DNA of 64,000 nt, from the NCBI RefSeq assembly GCF_018860425.1, contig NZ_JAHKPI010000014.1:1237069-1301068 (forward strand). Direction: 5' to 3'. Both the position numbers and the translations under genes were made by a program. Positions 46,106 through 56,753 of this stretch are shown here, in pieces (positions within the stretch are counted from its first letter, which is position 1; each line of letters opens with the position of its first letter). The notes under the pieces were generated by a model. The model was not told where the DNA came from. It searched no databases and saw only the letters and a program-made list of their open reading frames with translations. This stretch comes from Marinobacter sp. F3R08. GTDB lineage: Bacteria; Pseudomonadota; Gammaproteobacteria; Pseudomonadales; Oleiphilaceae.

Positions 46106-47884
46106 ATGGACTGGCAAGGCTGGTTTACGCTGGGCCTCGCAGGTACAGCGCTGATGCTGATGAGTGTAGGGCGATTTGCGCCTCATCTGGTTATGATGGG
46201 CGTGCTGGTAGTCCTCAGTGCCAGTGGGATTGTGTCTGCGGAACAGGCTCTTTCAGGATTCAGCAATAGTGGGCTGATTACCGTTGTCGCCATGTTTGTG
46301 GTTGCGTCCGGCATTCACCATTCCGGTGGTGTCGACCTGCTGGTGCACCACCTTCTTCGCAATCCCAAGACCGTTCGGTCTGCCCAGGCACGGATTGCAA
46401 TTCCGGTCTCTCTTCTGAGTGGCTTCCTCAACAATACTCCGGTCGTAGCCACCATGATTCCTGCGGTGCATGCCTGGTCCCGAAAAATCGGCATTTCGCC
46501 CTCGAAATTGATGATTCCACTGAGTTACTCCGCCATTCTGGGGGGCACTCTGACGCTGATCGGCACGAGTACAAACCTGGTTGTTAATGGTCAATATCAG
46601 CAATTGACCGGAGAGCAAGGCTTCTCGGTCTTCTCGATTACTGCGGTCGGATTGCCGGTTGCAATCGTCGGTGTGGCCGTGTTGTTGCTGGTAATGCCCA
46701 GAGTTCTTCCGGATCGCAAAGATCAGCAGAAATTCGGGTCCATGAGAGAATTTACCCTGGAAGTGGCCGTGTCGTTCGAGGGGCCATTGGTCGGGAAGAC
46801 CGTGGGTGAGGCCGGGCTGCGAGAGTTGGAAAGGCTGTATCTTGTGGAGATTGAACGGGATGGCAGTGTAGTCACCGCGGTGCCCTCTGAAGAACGACTT
46901 CGGGGCGGCGACCGTCTCGTGTTTGCCGGTGATACCCAGGCCATTTCAGACCTGCTTCGGATCAATGGTATCGTCCCGTCGGTACACGAAGATGAACCGA
47001 GTCTGAGCAAAGACCGGGCCGAGCGGCGATTGGTGGAAGCCGCATTGTCGCCTCAATCTGATGTGCTAGGGCTGACGATTCGGGATGCTCGCTTCCGGGA
47101 CCGGTACGGGGCTGTTGTCCTGGCGGTAGCCAGGGGAGGGGAGCGTGTCTCCGGGAATCTCGGGAATATTCGGCTTAAACCTGGTGATGTTCTGCTTCTG
47201 GAAGCCCGACCTGCGTTTGTCAGCCGCCAGCGTTACAACAAGGACTTTCTGCTGATCAATGATCTGGAAACCGAGACGCCTCGGCATGATCGGGCCTGGT
47301 TATCCTGGGGGATTCTGTTGCTAGTGGTCGGGCTTGCGGCCTGTGGCACCCTGAGCATGCTTAACGCGGCTTTGCTGGGTGCGGCGGGGATGATTGTGAC
47401 CGGCTGCTGTTCGGTTGGTCAGGCCCAGAAATCGGTGGATGTACCGGTTATTCTTACCATTGCGGCCTCCTTCGCCATGGGGGCAGGCCTTGAGCAGACC
47501 GGCGCAGCAGGGTTTGTTGCTAAAGGCATTCTCGATTTCAGTCAGGGGAATGTGTTTTTGACCATCCTGCTGGTCTATCTTGTGGTGTCCGTGCTTACCG
47601 AGGTCATTACGAACAACGCTGCGGCTGTGCTGGTGATACCCATTGTGCTCTCAATGACGACCAGTATGGGGGTGGCGGCGGAGCCGTTTGTGATAGCTGT
47701 TATGATGGCAGCCTCGGCAAGCTTCGCGACGCCGCTCGGGTACCAGACCAACATGATGGTTTTCGGGCCAGGAGGTTATCGATTCAGTGACTTCGTGCGG
47801 GTGGGCCTGCCAATGAATGTATTTATCGGCGCAGTCACGGTCGTAACGATTGCCATGGTATACGGTATCAGCCCTGGCTTATGA
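46106..47884 (+). CDS. SLC13/DASS-family transporter with two RCK_C domains
   Basis: From the ATG at 46106 the protein has 592 residues. N-terminal membrane segments (about 1-200) contain SLLSGFLNNTPVVATMIPA and TLIGTSTNLVVNG. A soluble middle (about 205-385) has two TrkA-C/RCK_C-like domains (FTLEVAVSFEGPLVGKTVGE and LVEAALSPQSDVLGLTIRDA). Further membrane segments contain EVITNNAAAVLVIPIVLSM and ATPLGYQTNMMVFGPGGY. This layout fits the sodium/anion carriers, often annotated for sulfate or dicarboxylates; the soluble domains may regulate transport. It overlaps the convergent EAL gene by six bases. Confidence 0.9.
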   Translation: MDWQGWFTLGLAGTALMLMSVGRFAPHLVMMGVLVVLSASGIVSAEQALSGFSNSGLITVVAMFVVASGIHHSGGVDLLVHHLLRNPKTVRSAQARIAIPVSLLSGFLNNTPVVATMIPAVHAWSRKIGISPSKLMIPLSYSAILGGTLTLIGTSTNLVVNGQYQQLTGEQGFSVFSITAVGLPVAIVGVAVLLLVMPRVLPDRKDQQKFGSMREFTLEVAVSFEGPLVGKTVGEAGLRELERLYLVEIERDGSVVTAVPSEERLRGGDRLVFAGDTQAISDLLRINGIVPSVHEDEPSLSKDRAERRLVEAALSPQSDVLGLTIRDARFRDRYGAVVLAVARGGERVSGNLGNIRLKPGDVLLLEARPAFVSRQRYNKDFLLINDLETETPRHDRAWLSWGILLLVVGLAACGTLSMLNAALLGAAGMIVTGCCSVGQAQKSVDVPVILTIAASFAMGAGLEQTGAAGFVAKGILDFSQGNVFLTILLVYLVVSVLTEVITNNAAAVLVIPIVLSMTTSMGVAAEPFVIAVMMAASASFATPLGYQTNMMVFGPGGYRFSDFVRVGLPMNVFIGAVTVVTIAMVYGISPGL

Positions 47885-49201
47885 CAGGTGATCGGTAGAG
47901 TTCGGGTTGGCGAGAATGTCGCAGCAGAGAACCTGGAGGTTGCCGTTCTGATAATATCCCAGCGATAGCGTGACGCACATATAAGCTCCGGTAATGCAGA
48001 GGTAGGGGGCTGTTACGTGCAGGTTTTTGGGTTGAATCAGGGCCTGGCGAAGGTATTGTTGGCGATACCAGTCGGCGCTGCTGGTACTTTCCAGCGGCTT
48101 GAAACGCGGATCCATGCTGCGATTTCCGGCATCGGAGACCAGGGTGTCATCAATCTGAATACCTTTATCGTCGACCAGGTAGCAGCGGGAGACTGCGGGA
48201 TGGTTCAGCAGTTCCAGGCAGGACTGTGGCATGCTCATGCCGCTGCAAAGCTTCGTGATCGCCCGATCAAAAAATTCACTGAAAAATTCCACCAGTTGCC
48301 GCGTCGGGTCCAGAGCTAGCTGGTTGCGTGCTTTGTATTCCTGCAACAGGCAGTCGAAATCGGCGGGCGCATGGGGCAGATGCTCCAGGTCGGTGCTCGG
48401 TTTCTGGAAATAGAAACCCTGAACGAAATCAACGCCAGCATCGATTGATATCATGGCCTGATCCCGGGTTTCCACGCCTTCCAGAAGTGCCAGGCAGCCG
48501 GATTGATGCAGAAGCGAGACGATACCGTTCAGGATTTGGCGTGCTTTGTGATCGTTCGTCGCCCGAGTCAGTAATTTTCGGTCGAGTTTCACGATATCCG
48601 GCGACAAGTTCCAGATCCGCTCAAAATTCGAGTGTCCGGCTCCGAAATCGTCAATTGCAGTAAGGCAACCCAGCTTCTTGTAGTAAGCGACAGTTTCCCG
48701 GAGTCGTTCTGCGTCGTCCGCCGGTTGCTCGACAATTTCCATGACAATGCGATGCGGAGGAAGCCCGGTTTCTGCGAGCAACTGTCCGAAAAACGAATCG
48801 GTCTGGCTTCCGTTGGTTACTACTTGCGGCGATACATTAAGGAAAAGCCAATTCAATTGATCCTGAACACAACTGTAATTGCGTATGTGCAGGTAACGGC
48901 AAAGCCGATCAAGGAGCAGATTCTCGGCTTTGGAGGTTGGTAGCTGGAAAAGGTGAAGCGGAATGACGGCAGAGTTGTCATTATCAAAGGCCCGGATCAG
49001 TGCTTCGTAACCAACGACACGTTTGTGCGAGATGCTGTAGATAGGTTGCAGTGCTGTTCGGAGCGTGAGTCCGCGAAAGCCAGCGGTCCATGAATCGCCT
49101 TCTCTGTTCAGCATAGGGGATAACAGTTCCACTTCCGGAGCCGTCAGCTTTTCAGGGAGGCGTTTCGACATAGGCGATTCTGATTGAATTAGCGAACGCA
49201 T
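47879..49201 (-). CDS. EAL-domain c-di-GMP phosphodiesterase
   Basis: The 440-residue protein has an EAL domain (about 45-285) with nearly all catalytic signatures: YEALIR, NVSPQVV, EIVEQPAD, IDDFGAGHSNF, DIVKLDRKLL, LLEGVET and QGFYFQKP. It should therefore hydrolyse c-di-GMP. About 150 residues follow, including a stretch (about 325-430) that resembles a sensory domain of the kind seen after EAL domains, with CYLVDDKGIQI. There is no membrane segment. ATG at 49201 follows AGGGCGG; ATG 49171 (MSKRL) is an alternative start. Confidence 0.9.
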   Translation of the reverse strand: MRSLIQSESPMSKRLPEKLTAPEVELLSPMLNREGDSWTAGFRGLTLRTALQPIYSISHKRVVGYEALIRAFDNDNSAVIPLHLFQLPTSKAENLLLDRLCRYLHIRNYSCVQDQLNWLFLNVSPQVVTNGSQTDSFFGQLLAETGLPPHRIVMEIVEQPADDAERLRETVAYYKKLGCLTAIDDFGAGHSNFERIWNLSPDIVKLDRKLLTRATNDHKARQILNGIVSLLHQSGCLALLEGVETRDQAMISIDAGVDFVQGFYFQKPSTDLEHLPHAPADFDCLLQEYKARNQLALDPTRQLVEFFSEFFDRAITKLCSGMSMPQSCLELLNHPAVSRCYLVDDKGIQIDDTLVSDAGNRSMDPRFKPLESTSSADWYRQQYLRQALIQPKNLHVTAPYLCITGAYMCVTLSLGYYQNGNLQVLCCDILANPNSTDHLS

Positions 49202-49689
49202 CAGCCGCCCTATTCTGGCTCCAGCACTGTCTTCCTAAAGTACAGGTAACGGGCGAAAAATCGAGAAGTTACTGATAGTTGGGAAGAAGACTGCCAAAAA
49301 TTTGTGTCTATTGCCACTATTTCATGAAAAAACCGGGAACGGTTTCCAGCTTTCTTTGTCTTCAGGAGCAAGTGGCACAAACCGGCGATCCGGAAGGACC
49401 GCCAGTGCGTCAATTATTGCTCGGTACAACGACGCTTTCGTCGAATTCGATTTCCATGTCCTGTCCTCTCGGTCAATGAGGCCCCAGACGGGGCGTCCAA
49501 AATATAACCTCAGTCTATCGCTGGTATAAATTTGAACAATCCGTAAAACCCGTATGCGACCAAAGGTAAAGGTTTGAGAATGATCAGAATTTCTGATGTA
49601 ACGTTGCAAAATTTTTAGATGTTTTTCAAAGATATAAGGATTTAAACTTCGGCCTAATGTCTTAACCAGGGAACGGGGAACTTCTCATC
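49202..49689. other. Intergenic region, 488 bases, with a possible minus-strand small transcript
   Basis: No conserved gene is recognised between the EAL gene and cytochrome b561. A minus-strand frame (49609 down to 49322, 95 codons) ends inside a terminator, but the translation has no recognisable features. Within it, AGAGGACAGGAC precedes an ATG for a 15-codon acidic frame, MEIEFDESVVVPSNN (49417-49464). The right part (49560-49680) is AT-rich and probably contains the promoter of the cytochrome gene. Confidence 0.4.
49327..49345 (-). terminator. Intrinsic terminator, minus strand
   Basis: AAACCG (49330-49335), loop GGAA, CGGTTT (49340-49345) form a 6-bp stem. On the minus strand the stem ends directly in a run of six T. 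It would end a leftward transcript from the 49.3-49.6 kb intergenic region, which otherwise has no annotated gene. Confidence 0.55.
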
Positions 49690-50235
49690 ATGCAATTCAG
49701 GAACACCTCAGTCAGCTACGGTGTTGTGACTATCTCAATCCACTGGCTGGTTGCGCTGGCGGTGTTTGGTCTTTTTGGACTGGGCTATTGGATGGTGGGT
49801 CTGTCGTATTACGACGACTGGTATCGAAGGGCGCCGGAGATTCATCGTAGTGTGGGCATTCTGTTACTGATGCTTATGCTGTTGCGGGTTGTCTGGAGGG
49901 CGCTGAACGTTTCGCCGAAGCCTCTGGCTGGCCACAAGCGCTGGGAAGTTCGAAGCGCCCATCTGGTTCACCTGATGCTTTACGTGCTGATTTTTGTAGC
50001 CATGGTTAGCGGCTACCTGATATCGACGGCTGATGGCTCTTCAATCAGTGTATTTGATTGGTTCGAAGTGCCCTCAGTTACTGGCCAGATAAAAGGGATG
50101 GAGGACACCGCAGGCATGGTTCACTACTGGTCAACCTGGGCCGTTGTGGGACTGGCCTTTGTTCATGCGATGGGTGCCTTCAAACACCATCTGTTTGATC
50201 GCGACCGCACACTGCGACGCATGTTGGGGCGCTGA
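49690..50235 (+). CDS. Cytochrome b561
   Basis: The 181-residue membrane protein has four hydrophobic helices, with His in SIHWLVALAVFGLFGLGYWM (helix 1), PEIHRSVGILLLML (helix 2), SAHLVHLMLYVLIFVAMVSG (helix 3) and HYWSTWAVVGLAFVHAMGAF (helix 4), the expected ligands for two b hemes. Small YodB/CybB-type proteins pass electrons from quinol or superoxide in the inner membrane. The yceI-like gene follows 70 bases later; this pairing is common in proteobacteria and suggests one operon. Confidence 0.92.
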   Translation: MQFRNTSVSYGVVTISIHWLVALAVFGLFGLGYWMVGLSYYDDWYRRAPEIHRSVGILLLMLMLLRVVWRALNVSPKPLAGHKRWEVRSAHLVHLMLYVLIFVAMVSGYLISTADGSSISVFDWFEVPSVTGQIKGMEDTAGMVHYWSTWAVVGLAFVHAMGAFKHHLFDRDRTLRRMLGR

Positions 50236-50305
50236 TCTGCCTTCCGCTTTTTATCGTCATCTAGCACCCGGGAATCGGGTATCAATGAAATAAAGGGAGA
50301 TAAAG

Positions 50306-50887
50306 ATGAAAAAGGTTCTACTTGCAACTGCTGTGTCGATGGCGCTTGCCGGTGCAGCTCATGCCAACGAGCATGGCGGCACTTACGCGTTCGATACCAA
50401 AGGTGCCCACCAGTTTGTTACTTTCAAGATTTCTCATCTGGGTTATAGCTGGCTTTACGGCCGTTTCAACGATTTTGACGGTGAATTCGTTTATGACGCC
50501 GAGAACCCGGAAAACAGCAGCGTCACGGTGACAATCGACACGGCTAGCGTGGATTCAAATCATGCGGAGCGTGATAAGCATCTGCGCGGCGAAGACTTTC
50601 TGTATGTTGATGAGTTCCCGCAAGCAACCTTCAAGAGCAAGCGCGTAATCCTGGATGACGACGGTGAGGCTGACATCATCGGGGATCTCACTCTCCGTGG
50701 CGTCACGAAAGAAGTAACCCTCGAAGCCGAAATGCTGGGTTATGGAGAAGACCCCTGGGGAGGCTACCGCATGGGCTTTGAGGCGGAAACCGAGCTCCGC
50801 CTCAAAGATTTTGGTATTCCGATGGAACTCGGGAAAGCGTCCGAGACTGTTGAAATTGAAATTTCTGTCGAAGGTATTCGCCAGTAA
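50306..50887 (+). CDS. YceI-family periplasmic protein
   Basis: The 193-residue precursor has a signal peptide (about 1-20, cleavage after AHA). YceI signatures include [20 protein letters not shown] near the mature N-terminus, [20 protein letters not shown], and [17 protein letters not shown]. The fold is a lipocalin-like barrel that binds polyprenyl or other isoprenoid lipids. GGGAGAT lies eight bases before the ATG. It is paired with cytochrome b561 and convergent with a chemoreceptor gene. Confidence 0.93.
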   Translation: MKKVLLATAVSMALAGAAHANEHGGTYAFDTKGAHQFVTFKISHLGYSWLYGRFNDFDGEFVYDAENPENSSVTVTIDTASVDSNHAERDKHLRGEDFLYVDEFPQATFKSKRVILDDDGEADIIGDLTLRGVTKEVTLEAEMLGYGEDPWGGYRMGFEAETELRLKDFGIPMELGKASETVEIEISVEGIRQ

Positions 50888-50922
50888 TAGGGTCTGGCTT
50901 CGTCTCTGGCAGTTTCCGGGGC

Positions 50923-52560
50923 CTAGACCCGGAATCTGCCAGTCTGGCTTTCCAACTCTCGTGCGTAACCCTCAAGGGATTCACTGATGCCGTTAATGTC
51001 CTGTGAGCGTTTTGCACTTTCCGTTGCCAGGTCGTTAATCTCGGTGATGCTGCGGTTTATCTCATCAACCACCTGAGTCTGTTCTTCCGTGGCCGAAGCA
51101 ACGCTGGTGTTCACATCCGCGATAGTTGTCATGGCTTCGAGGATGGCTTTGAGTTCAGTCTCTGCATCGGTGGCCAGCGTTTCAGTTTCGGTTGCCTGTT
51201 TACTACCCGTCTCCATGACCTCGACAATGTCGGCGACGCCAGCCTGTAACGTAGTGATCATGGTTTGAATATCTTCGGTCGATTGCCCGGTTCGTTGCGC
51301 CAGAGTTCTGACTTCATCGGCGACAACCGCAAACCCCCGTCCTTGCTCACCGGCTCTTGCGGCCTCGATCGCTGCATTCAACGCCAGTAGATTGGTCTGT
51401 TCCGCGATGCCTCTGATCACGTCCAGAACGGAAGCGATGTTATCGGAATCGTCAGATAGTTTACGGATAACGTTTACTGCTTTTGAAATCTGGGCTGCCA
51501 GTCTGTGCACCTGCTCGGAAGAATTCCGGATAATGCGCGCACCGTTGGTGCCTTTTTCTTCGGCCTCCCGAGTGATCTCAGCGGCTCTTGACGCATTGCC
51601 AGCTACCTCTTCAATAGCGCTCTGCATCTCGTTGATCGCCGTCGCGACCATGGAGATGGAGTCGGTCTGTCGGGCAACGCCGTCGTTATTATCCTTGGCG
51701 GCCCGCGCAAGGTCGGTAGCCCCGGTACCAAGCTCCTGAGTGAGCTGCTGGATGGAGCTGATCATCGATTGCAGATTTTCAAGAACCAGATTAAAGCTGT
51801 TCGCGAGCTTGCCAAGGTCATCGTCCAGTTCAACGGGGATTCGCTGAGTCAGGTCACCTTCTCCCTGGGCGATGTTGTCCAGTTGATCTCTGAGCGCTTG
51901 GATTGAACCAATGATCATCTTCAGGAACGCCACGAACAGCACGATGCTGATCAGGATTGCCGCGGCCGTGATCAGCAGGATCGTGACTGAGCTGTTCTGG
52001 CCTTCCAGGGATGCCTCTCCAGCCCGGCTTTGAGCCTGAGCGTCAGCGTGAGCGCCAACCTCGTCAAAGTACTTTCTCAGACTGTCGAACAGGTCGCTGG
52101 TTTCACTGGCTGCGAGAGATTTTGCCTGTTCGGGATTGCCAGATTCTGCGAGCCTGAGAACCTGCTGGGCAGAGCTCAGCCAGCGCTCATACGCAGCATC
52201 GAATCCGCGGGTAACGTCGGACACGCCGGTTCCCTCAAGATTGCTGACCGCTTGGTTGAAACGGTCCCTGGCTTGAACGGCGTTCTCCTCAAAACTGGTC
52301 CGATGGCTTTCACCCTCTTCGTTATTGAGGAGCGCATCAACATAGGTCATTTGGGCGACCAGAGCCTGGTAGAGATCTCGATCACCGTTGAGAATTTCGC
52401 TGACTGACGGAAGATAGACATCGGCGATGTTATCGGTATCGGAGACAAGGTTGCGGACAGTGCTGACCGCGAAAAGACCGATAACCACCAGCGCAACCGC
52501 CGTGATAATGAAAGGTAGGGCAACTTTTGCCCGAAGTCCCAAGTGTTTACGAAAGTTCAT
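50923..52560 (-). CDS. Methyl-accepting chemotaxis protein (4HB type)
   Basis: The 545-residue receptor has a first membrane segment (about 13-33), a periplasmic helical-bundle domain (about 34-190), a second membrane segment (about 193-217), a HAMP domain (about 218-270), and a long signalling domain. The hairpin tip [20 protein letters not shown], followed by [20 protein letters not shown], is intact. No C-terminal CheR-tethering pentapeptide is seen; the tail ends GRFRV. The ligand is unknown. It is convergent with the yceI-like gene. Confidence 0.95.
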   Translation of the reverse strand: MNFRKHLGLRAKVALPFIITAVALVVIGLFAVSTVRNLVSDTDNIADVYLPSVSEILNGDRDLYQALVAQMTYVDALLNNEEGESHRTSFEENAVQARDRFNQAVSNLEGTGVSDVTRGFDAAYERWLSSAQQVLRLAESGNPEQAKSLAASETSDLFDSLRKYFDEVGAHADAQAQSRAGEASLEGQNSSVTILLITAAAILISIVLFVAFLKMIIGSIQALRDQLDNIAQGEGDLTQRIPVELDDDLGKLANSFNLVLENLQSMISSIQQLTQELGTGATDLARAAKDNNDGVARQTDSISMVATAINEMQSAIEEVAGNASRAAEITREAEEKGTNGARIIRNSSEQVHRLAAQISKAVNVIRKLSDDSDNIASVLDVIRGIAEQTNLLALNAAIEAARAGEQGRGFAVVADEVRTLAQRTGQSTEDIQTMITTLQAGVADIVEVMETGSKQATETETLATDAETELKAILEAMTTIADVNTSVASATEEQTQVVDEINRSITEINDLATESAKRSQDINGISESLEGYARELESQTGRFRV

Positions 52561-52679
52561 ACATCTCTGCCGCAGTGACCCATTAACTCATGAGTATAGC
52601 AGTGCGACAGGTTTTGTATCTTTGAAAATTAGAGAAATTGCTCCCGGGCAAAAAGCGGAGGGGCCAGGAGCAGATCGGA

Positions 52680-52922
52680 TCACCGGGAGGAGTCCGCTGT
52701 CTCCCCCGGCGTATTACAGGATTTGCACAGATGTCGTTGGCGCCAGAACTGGCCGGCAAAGATGACCAGCCAGATCAGGAAACCCGCCCAAAGATAGGGC
52801 TCGGGGACATGGAAGCTGCCACTGATTGCAAACTCTACAAGAAGCATCAGTGCCACCGCCAGAACCGCATTTACCATGGCTGTCACCATGGCTTGCCCGC
52901 AGGCTTTGATGTTGGGTTTCAT
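52680..52922 (-). CDS. Small two-span membrane protein, unknown
   Basis: The ATG at 52922 gives an 80-residue protein; the frame is open back to 53060 but that part is not protein-like. Two hydrophobic segments (about 11-32 and 41-59) are joined by a short loop with GSFHVPEPY. The cytoplasmic-type tail RQRHLCKSCNTPGETADSSR has a CKSC pair. GGAA lies seven bases upstream of the start. I do not recognise the family. It lies between the chemoreceptor gene and the divergent parC. Confidence 0.55.
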   Translation of the reverse strand: MKPNIKACGQAMVTAMVNAVLAVALMLLVEFAISGSFHVPEPYLWAGFLIWLVIFAGQFWRQRHLCKSCNTPGETADSSR

Positions 52923-53199
52923 AGTGTTCCGCTTGTCAGAGAAGTAAAACGGTCTTCTATTCACGTCGGGGGAGAATACGGCCCACCTTACAGACTCTCC
53001 ATGCGGGAATTCCGCTATTGGAATCAGACTGCTATGAGGCAGGGGGGGAGTTTTAGCCAATTAATCCGCAGGTTATTGGTGTATCGGCGTCGCGCTCCAT
53101 ATAATGGTTGCTCCTGTTAACCGGTGTTTCTTCCGGGCTCAGGGAGTAAACCACGGACATTCTTCAAATCAGGCAATACAGGCAATTAAAGAGGCATCC

Positions 53200-55509
53200 A
53201 TGCCAGAGTTTCAGACAACGGATGAAGGCTTCGAGCGGGTTTCGCTCCGGGATTACACGGAAAAGGCTTATCTCGATTACTCCATGTACGTCATTCTTGA
53301 CCGGGCACTTCCCAATGTCGGTGATGGCCTGAAACCGGTTCAGCGACGAATCGTCTATGCGATGTCCGAGTTGGGGTTGAAATCCACGTCCAAGTACAAG
53401 AAGTCCGCGCGCACCGTCGGTGACGTTCTTGGTAAATTCCATCCCCATGGCGACAGTGCCTGTTATGAAGCCATGGTCCTGATGGCTCAGCCTTTCTCTT
53501 ACCGTTATCCACTGGTGGACGGACAGGGTAACTGGGGGTCGCCTGATGACCCGAAATCGTTTGCCGCTATGCGTTACACCGAATCCCGTCTGGCACCCTT
53601 TGCGGATGTCTTGTTGGGCGAATTGGGGCAGGGTACGGTGGACTGGCTTCCCAATTTCGATGGCACCATGGAAGAACCCTCGGTGCTGCCCGCCCGACTA
53701 CCGCATGTACTGTTGAACGGCACGACGGGTATTGCTGTAGGTATGGCCACCGATATACCGCCGCACAACGTGCGGGAAGTCACTGCCGCCTGCATTCGGT
53801 TGCTGGACCAGCCCGAGGCGACGGTCGATGAACTCTGTGAGCACATCAAGGGACCGGATTTTCCAACTCGGGCCGAAATCATTACCCCTCGTAAAGACAT
53901 CCGGCAGATGTATGAAACCGGCCGGGGATCGTTGCGTATGCGAGCCCGCTGGATTCGGGAGAGCGGTGAGATAGTGGTTACGGACCTTCCGCATCAGGTG
54001 TCCGGCAATCGGGTACTGGAGCAGATTGCCCATCAGATGCAAACCAAAAAGCTGCCCATGGTGGCTGATCTTCGTGACGAGTCCGATCATGAAAATCCGA
54101 CCCGCCTGGTGATTGTGCCGCGGTCCAATCGGGTGGATCTTGATGGCCTGATGGCGCACCTGTTTGCCAGTACTGATCTCGAAAAAACCTATCGGGTGAA
54201 CATCAATGTGATTGGCAATGATGGTCGCCCCGGCGTCAAGGGTTTGCAGCAGATCCTTACTGAATGGTTGACGTTTCGGCGCACCACCGTTATTCGCAGG
54301 CTTCAGTATCGCCTGGACAAGGTTCTGGCTCGCTTGCACATTCTGGAAGGCTTGCTCATCGCGTACCTCAATATAGATGAGGTGATCGAGATCATTCGAA
54401 CGGAAGACAAACCCAAGGCCGAGTTAATGGCCCGCTTCGGGTTGTCTGCCGATCAGGCTGAAGCCATCCTCGAATTGAAATTGCGCCACCTGGCCAAGCT
54501 CGAGGAAATGAAGATTCGTGGTGAGCAGGATGAGCTGTCAGCCGAACGGGATGAGCTCCAATCCATTCTGGGCTCCGAGGATCGTCTGCGTGAGCTGATC
54601 AAGAATGAGCTGAAAGCGGATGCCGAAACCTTTGGCGATGATCGTCGCTCCCCCATTGTCGAGCGTGAAGAGGCCCGGGCATTCAGTGAGGTGGATCTGG
54701 TTTCGAACGACCCTGTTACCGTCGTGCTGTCGGAAAAAGGCTGGGTCCGCGCAGCGAAGGGGCATGATATCGAACCGGAAAGCCTGAGCTACAAAGCCGG
54801 TGATCGATTCTCCCTGGCGACACGAGGCCGCAATAATCAGCAGGCAATTTTCCTGGATTCCACCGGCCGGGCTTATTCGTTGATGGCCCACACCCTGCCC
54901 TCTGCCAGAGGGCAGGGTGAGCCGCTTACCGGGCGAATAAGCCCGCCCTCGGGTGCAGGTTTCTCTGGCCTGTTGATGGGGGACTTGTCCCGCAAGGCTC
55001 TGCTGGTAACTGACGGTGGGTATGGGTTCGTTACGTCACTCAATGACATGATCAGTAAGAACCGCAATGGAAAGGCGGTGGTCAGTGTACCCAAGGGTGC
55101 GAAGATCATGTCTCCGGTGGTCATACCGAACACCGAGAAAACCCTGTTTCTGGGGGCCATATCCAATGAAGGACGTATGTTGGTCTTTCCGCTGAGCGAA
55201 TTGCCGGAACTGGCAAAAGGCAAGGGCAACAAGATCATTAGTATTCCTTCCGCCCGTGTCCAGAGCCGTGAAGAGTATGTGGTTGCAGTGGCTGTATTTG
55301 CCGAAGACGACCAACTGGAGATTCGTGCCGGGAAGCGCAAGATGGGACTGCAATTCAGCGACCTTGAACACTATCTTGGTGAGCGGGGTCGTCGCGGCCA
55401 CAAGCTGCCCAGAGGGCTCCAGCGGGTTGATGGTATTGAGGTGATTCCTTCCGCCGCCCGGGCGCAGGAAGAGGCTGGCTCTGACAATGAGGATGCCGAC
55501 AGTGAGTGA
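53200..55509 (+). CDS. parC: DNA topoisomerase IV subunit A
   Basis: The start is ATG 53200 ([20 protein letters not shown]), giving 769 residues; the frame is open to 53104 but the extension is not conserved. The breakage-reunion domain holds [20 protein letters not shown], with Ser and Asp-type quinolone-resistance positions reading S-A-C-Y-E, i.e. wild type, and the catalytic Tyr in [10 protein letters not shown]. The C-terminal domain includes [20 protein letters not shown]. It partners with ParE in chromosome decatenation. The end overlaps serB by eight bases. Confidence 0.96.
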   Translation: MPEFQTTDEGFERVSLRDYTEKAYLDYSMYVILDRALPNVGDGLKPVQRRIVYAMSELGLKSTSKYKKSARTVGDVLGKFHPHGDSACYEAMVLMAQPFSYRYPLVDGQGNWGSPDDPKSFAAMRYTESRLAPFADVLLGELGQGTVDWLPNFDGTMEEPSVLPARLPHVLLNGTTGIAVGMATDIPPHNVREVTAACIRLLDQPEATVDELCEHIKGPDFPTRAEIITPRKDIRQMYETGRGSLRMRARWIRESGEIVVTDLPHQVSGNRVLEQIAHQMQTKKLPMVADLRDESDHENPTRLVIVPRSNRVDLDGLMAHLFASTDLEKTYRVNINVIGNDGRPGVKGLQQILTEWLTFRRTTVIRRLQYRLDKVLARLHILEGLLIAYLNIDEVIEIIRTEDKPKAELMARFGLSADQAEAILELKLRHLAKLEEMKIRGEQDELSAERDELQSILGSEDRLRELIKNELKADAETFGDDRRSPIVEREEARAFSEVDLVSNDPVTVVLSEKGWVRAAKGHDIEPESLSYKAGDRFSLATRGRNNQQAIFLDSTGRAYSLMAHTLPSARGQGEPLTGRISPPSGAGFSGLLMGDLSRKALLVTDGGYGFVTSLNDMISKNRNGKAVVSVPKGAKIMSPVVIPNTEKTLFLGAISNEGRMLVFPLSELPELAKGKGNKIISIPSARVQSREEYVVAVAVFAEDDQLEIRAGKRKMGLQFSDLEHYLGERGRRGHKLPRGLQRVDGIEVIPSAARAQEEAGSDNEDADSE
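54891..54919 (+). other. Perfect 13-bp hairpin inside parC
   Basis: The sequence 54891-54903 and 54907-54919 form a perfect inverted repeat around a GCC triloop, within codons for the conserved [11 protein letters not shown] motif. The GC content of the stem (9 of 13) makes it very stable. It may be a by-product of codon choice in a conserved motif or a pausing or regulatory structure. Confidence 0.7.
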
Positions 55510-56734
55510 ACTGGTTTTGATTAATGTCTCCGGTCGTGACAAACCGGGTTTGACGTCGGAGATAACCGGCATCATGGGGCGCTACGATGTACGGATCCTG
55601 GATATTGGCCAGGCTGTCATTCACGATCATCTCACCTGGGGTATCCTGATTGAAATTCCGGATGAATCCCAATCCTCCCCTGTCATTCGGGATCTGCTGT
55701 TCCGGCTCCATTCTTTGGATCTTCAGGTCCGGTTCGCGCCGATTAGCGAGGAGGAATACCAGTCATGGGCTGAGGCCCGCAATCGTGCCTGTTACATCGT
55801 GACGCTACTGTCCCGGGATATCAAAGCCGAACAGATTGCCCGGGTTTCCGCCATCACAGCGCGCCACGGACTGAATATCGATAACATATCGAGGCTATCC
55901 GCAAGGCCCTCACTCAACGCGGCGGACAACCGGATTGCCTGTGTCGAGTTTTCGGTCCGTGGGACGCCCTCGGATCTTGAACAACTGCGCGCGGACTTTC
56001 TGCATATCGCCGGCGAAATGAACGTGGATATTGCCTTTCAGGAGGACTCCATCTTTCGTCGCAACCGTCGCCTCGTGGTCTTCGATATGGATTCCACTCT
56101 TATCGAGGCCGAAGTGATCGACGAGCTGGCGGCGGAAGCCGGTGTCGGGGAGCAGGTGGCGGAGATTACTGAGCGGGCGATGCAAGGTGAGCTGGATTTC
56201 AGCCAGAGTTTTGCGGAACGTCTGTCGCTATTGAAAGGCCTGGATGAGACGGTGCTTGAGGGCATTGCTTCCCGGTTGAAAATGACGGAAGGGGCAGAAC
56301 ATCTGATTCGTAGCCTCCAGTCCTTGGGCTATCGAACGGCCATTTTGTCGGGTGGATTTACCTACTTTGCGCGCCATCTGCAGCGCAAACTGGGTATTGA
56401 TTACATCTATGCCAATGAGCTTGAAATTGAAGATGGCAAGGTGACTGGCCGGGTGTCGGGGCAAATTGTCGACGGTAATCGGAAAGCAGAGTTGCTGCTG
56501 GAGATCGCTGAAAAAGAGCACATTTCGCGTGAGCAGGTTATTGCCGTAGGTGACGGGGCCAACGATCTTCCTATGCTTAGCCAGGCAGGGCTGGGGGTCG
56601 CGTTCAGGGCAAAGCCGCTGGTAAAGGAATCAGCTCGCCACGCAATTTCCACGCTCGGGTTGGATGCCATTCTCTACCTGATTGGTTTCCGGGAGAGCGA
56701 AACCAATCAGAGTATCGGACATGCCGACGTCTGA
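55502..56734 (+). CDS. serB: Phosphoserine phosphatase with N-terminal ACT domains
   Basis: The GTG at 55502 has GAGG nine bases before it and overlaps the parC stop by eight bases; ATGs at 55493 and 55487 are weaker starts. It has 410 residues, longer than E. coli SerB (322), because two ACT domains precede the catalytic part (about 4-80 and 95-175). The HAD phosphatase motifs are complete: [11 protein letters not shown] (nucleophile Asp), [10 protein letters not shown], and [10 protein letters not shown] with the preceding Lys in GNRKAELL. It completes serine synthesis begun by SerA (15.1 kb); the ACT domains may sense serine. Confidence 0.94.
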   Translation: MSELVLINVSGRDKPGLTSEITGIMGRYDVRILDIGQAVIHDHLTWGILIEIPDESQSSPVIRDLLFRLHSLDLQVRFAPISEEEYQSWAEARNRACYIVTLLSRDIKAEQIARVSAITARHGLNIDNISRLSARPSLNAADNRIACVEFSVRGTPSDLEQLRADFLHIAGEMNVDIAFQEDSIFRRNRRLVVFDMDSTLIEAEVIDELAAEAGVGEQVAEITERAMQGELDFSQSFAERLSLLKGLDETVLEGIASRLKMTEGAEHLIRSLQSLGYRTAILSGGFTYFARHLQRKLGIDYIYANELEIEDGKVTGRVSGQIVDGNRKAELLLEIAEKEHISREQVIAVGDGANDLPMLSQAGLGVAFRAKPLVKESARHAISTLGLDAILYLIGFRESETNQSIGHADV

Positions 56735-56753
56735 GCCGTTGAGGCTCAGTTTT
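56731..56753 (+). terminator. Intrinsic terminator overlapping the stop codons of serB and the FimX-like gene
   Basis: CTGAGCC (56731-56737), loop GTTGA, GGCTCAG (56743-56749) form a perfect 7-bp stem followed by TTTT (from 56750). The left arm contains the serB TGA (56732-56734) and the right arm contains the stop of the convergent gene (56746-56748). The T-run favours ending of the plus-strand parC-serB transcript. Confidence 0.8.

Noticed and set aside
50889..50935. GGGTCT ... AGACCC pairing between the yceI-like and chemoreceptor genes as a terminator
   Set aside because: The loop is over 20 bases and there is no T-run on either strand.
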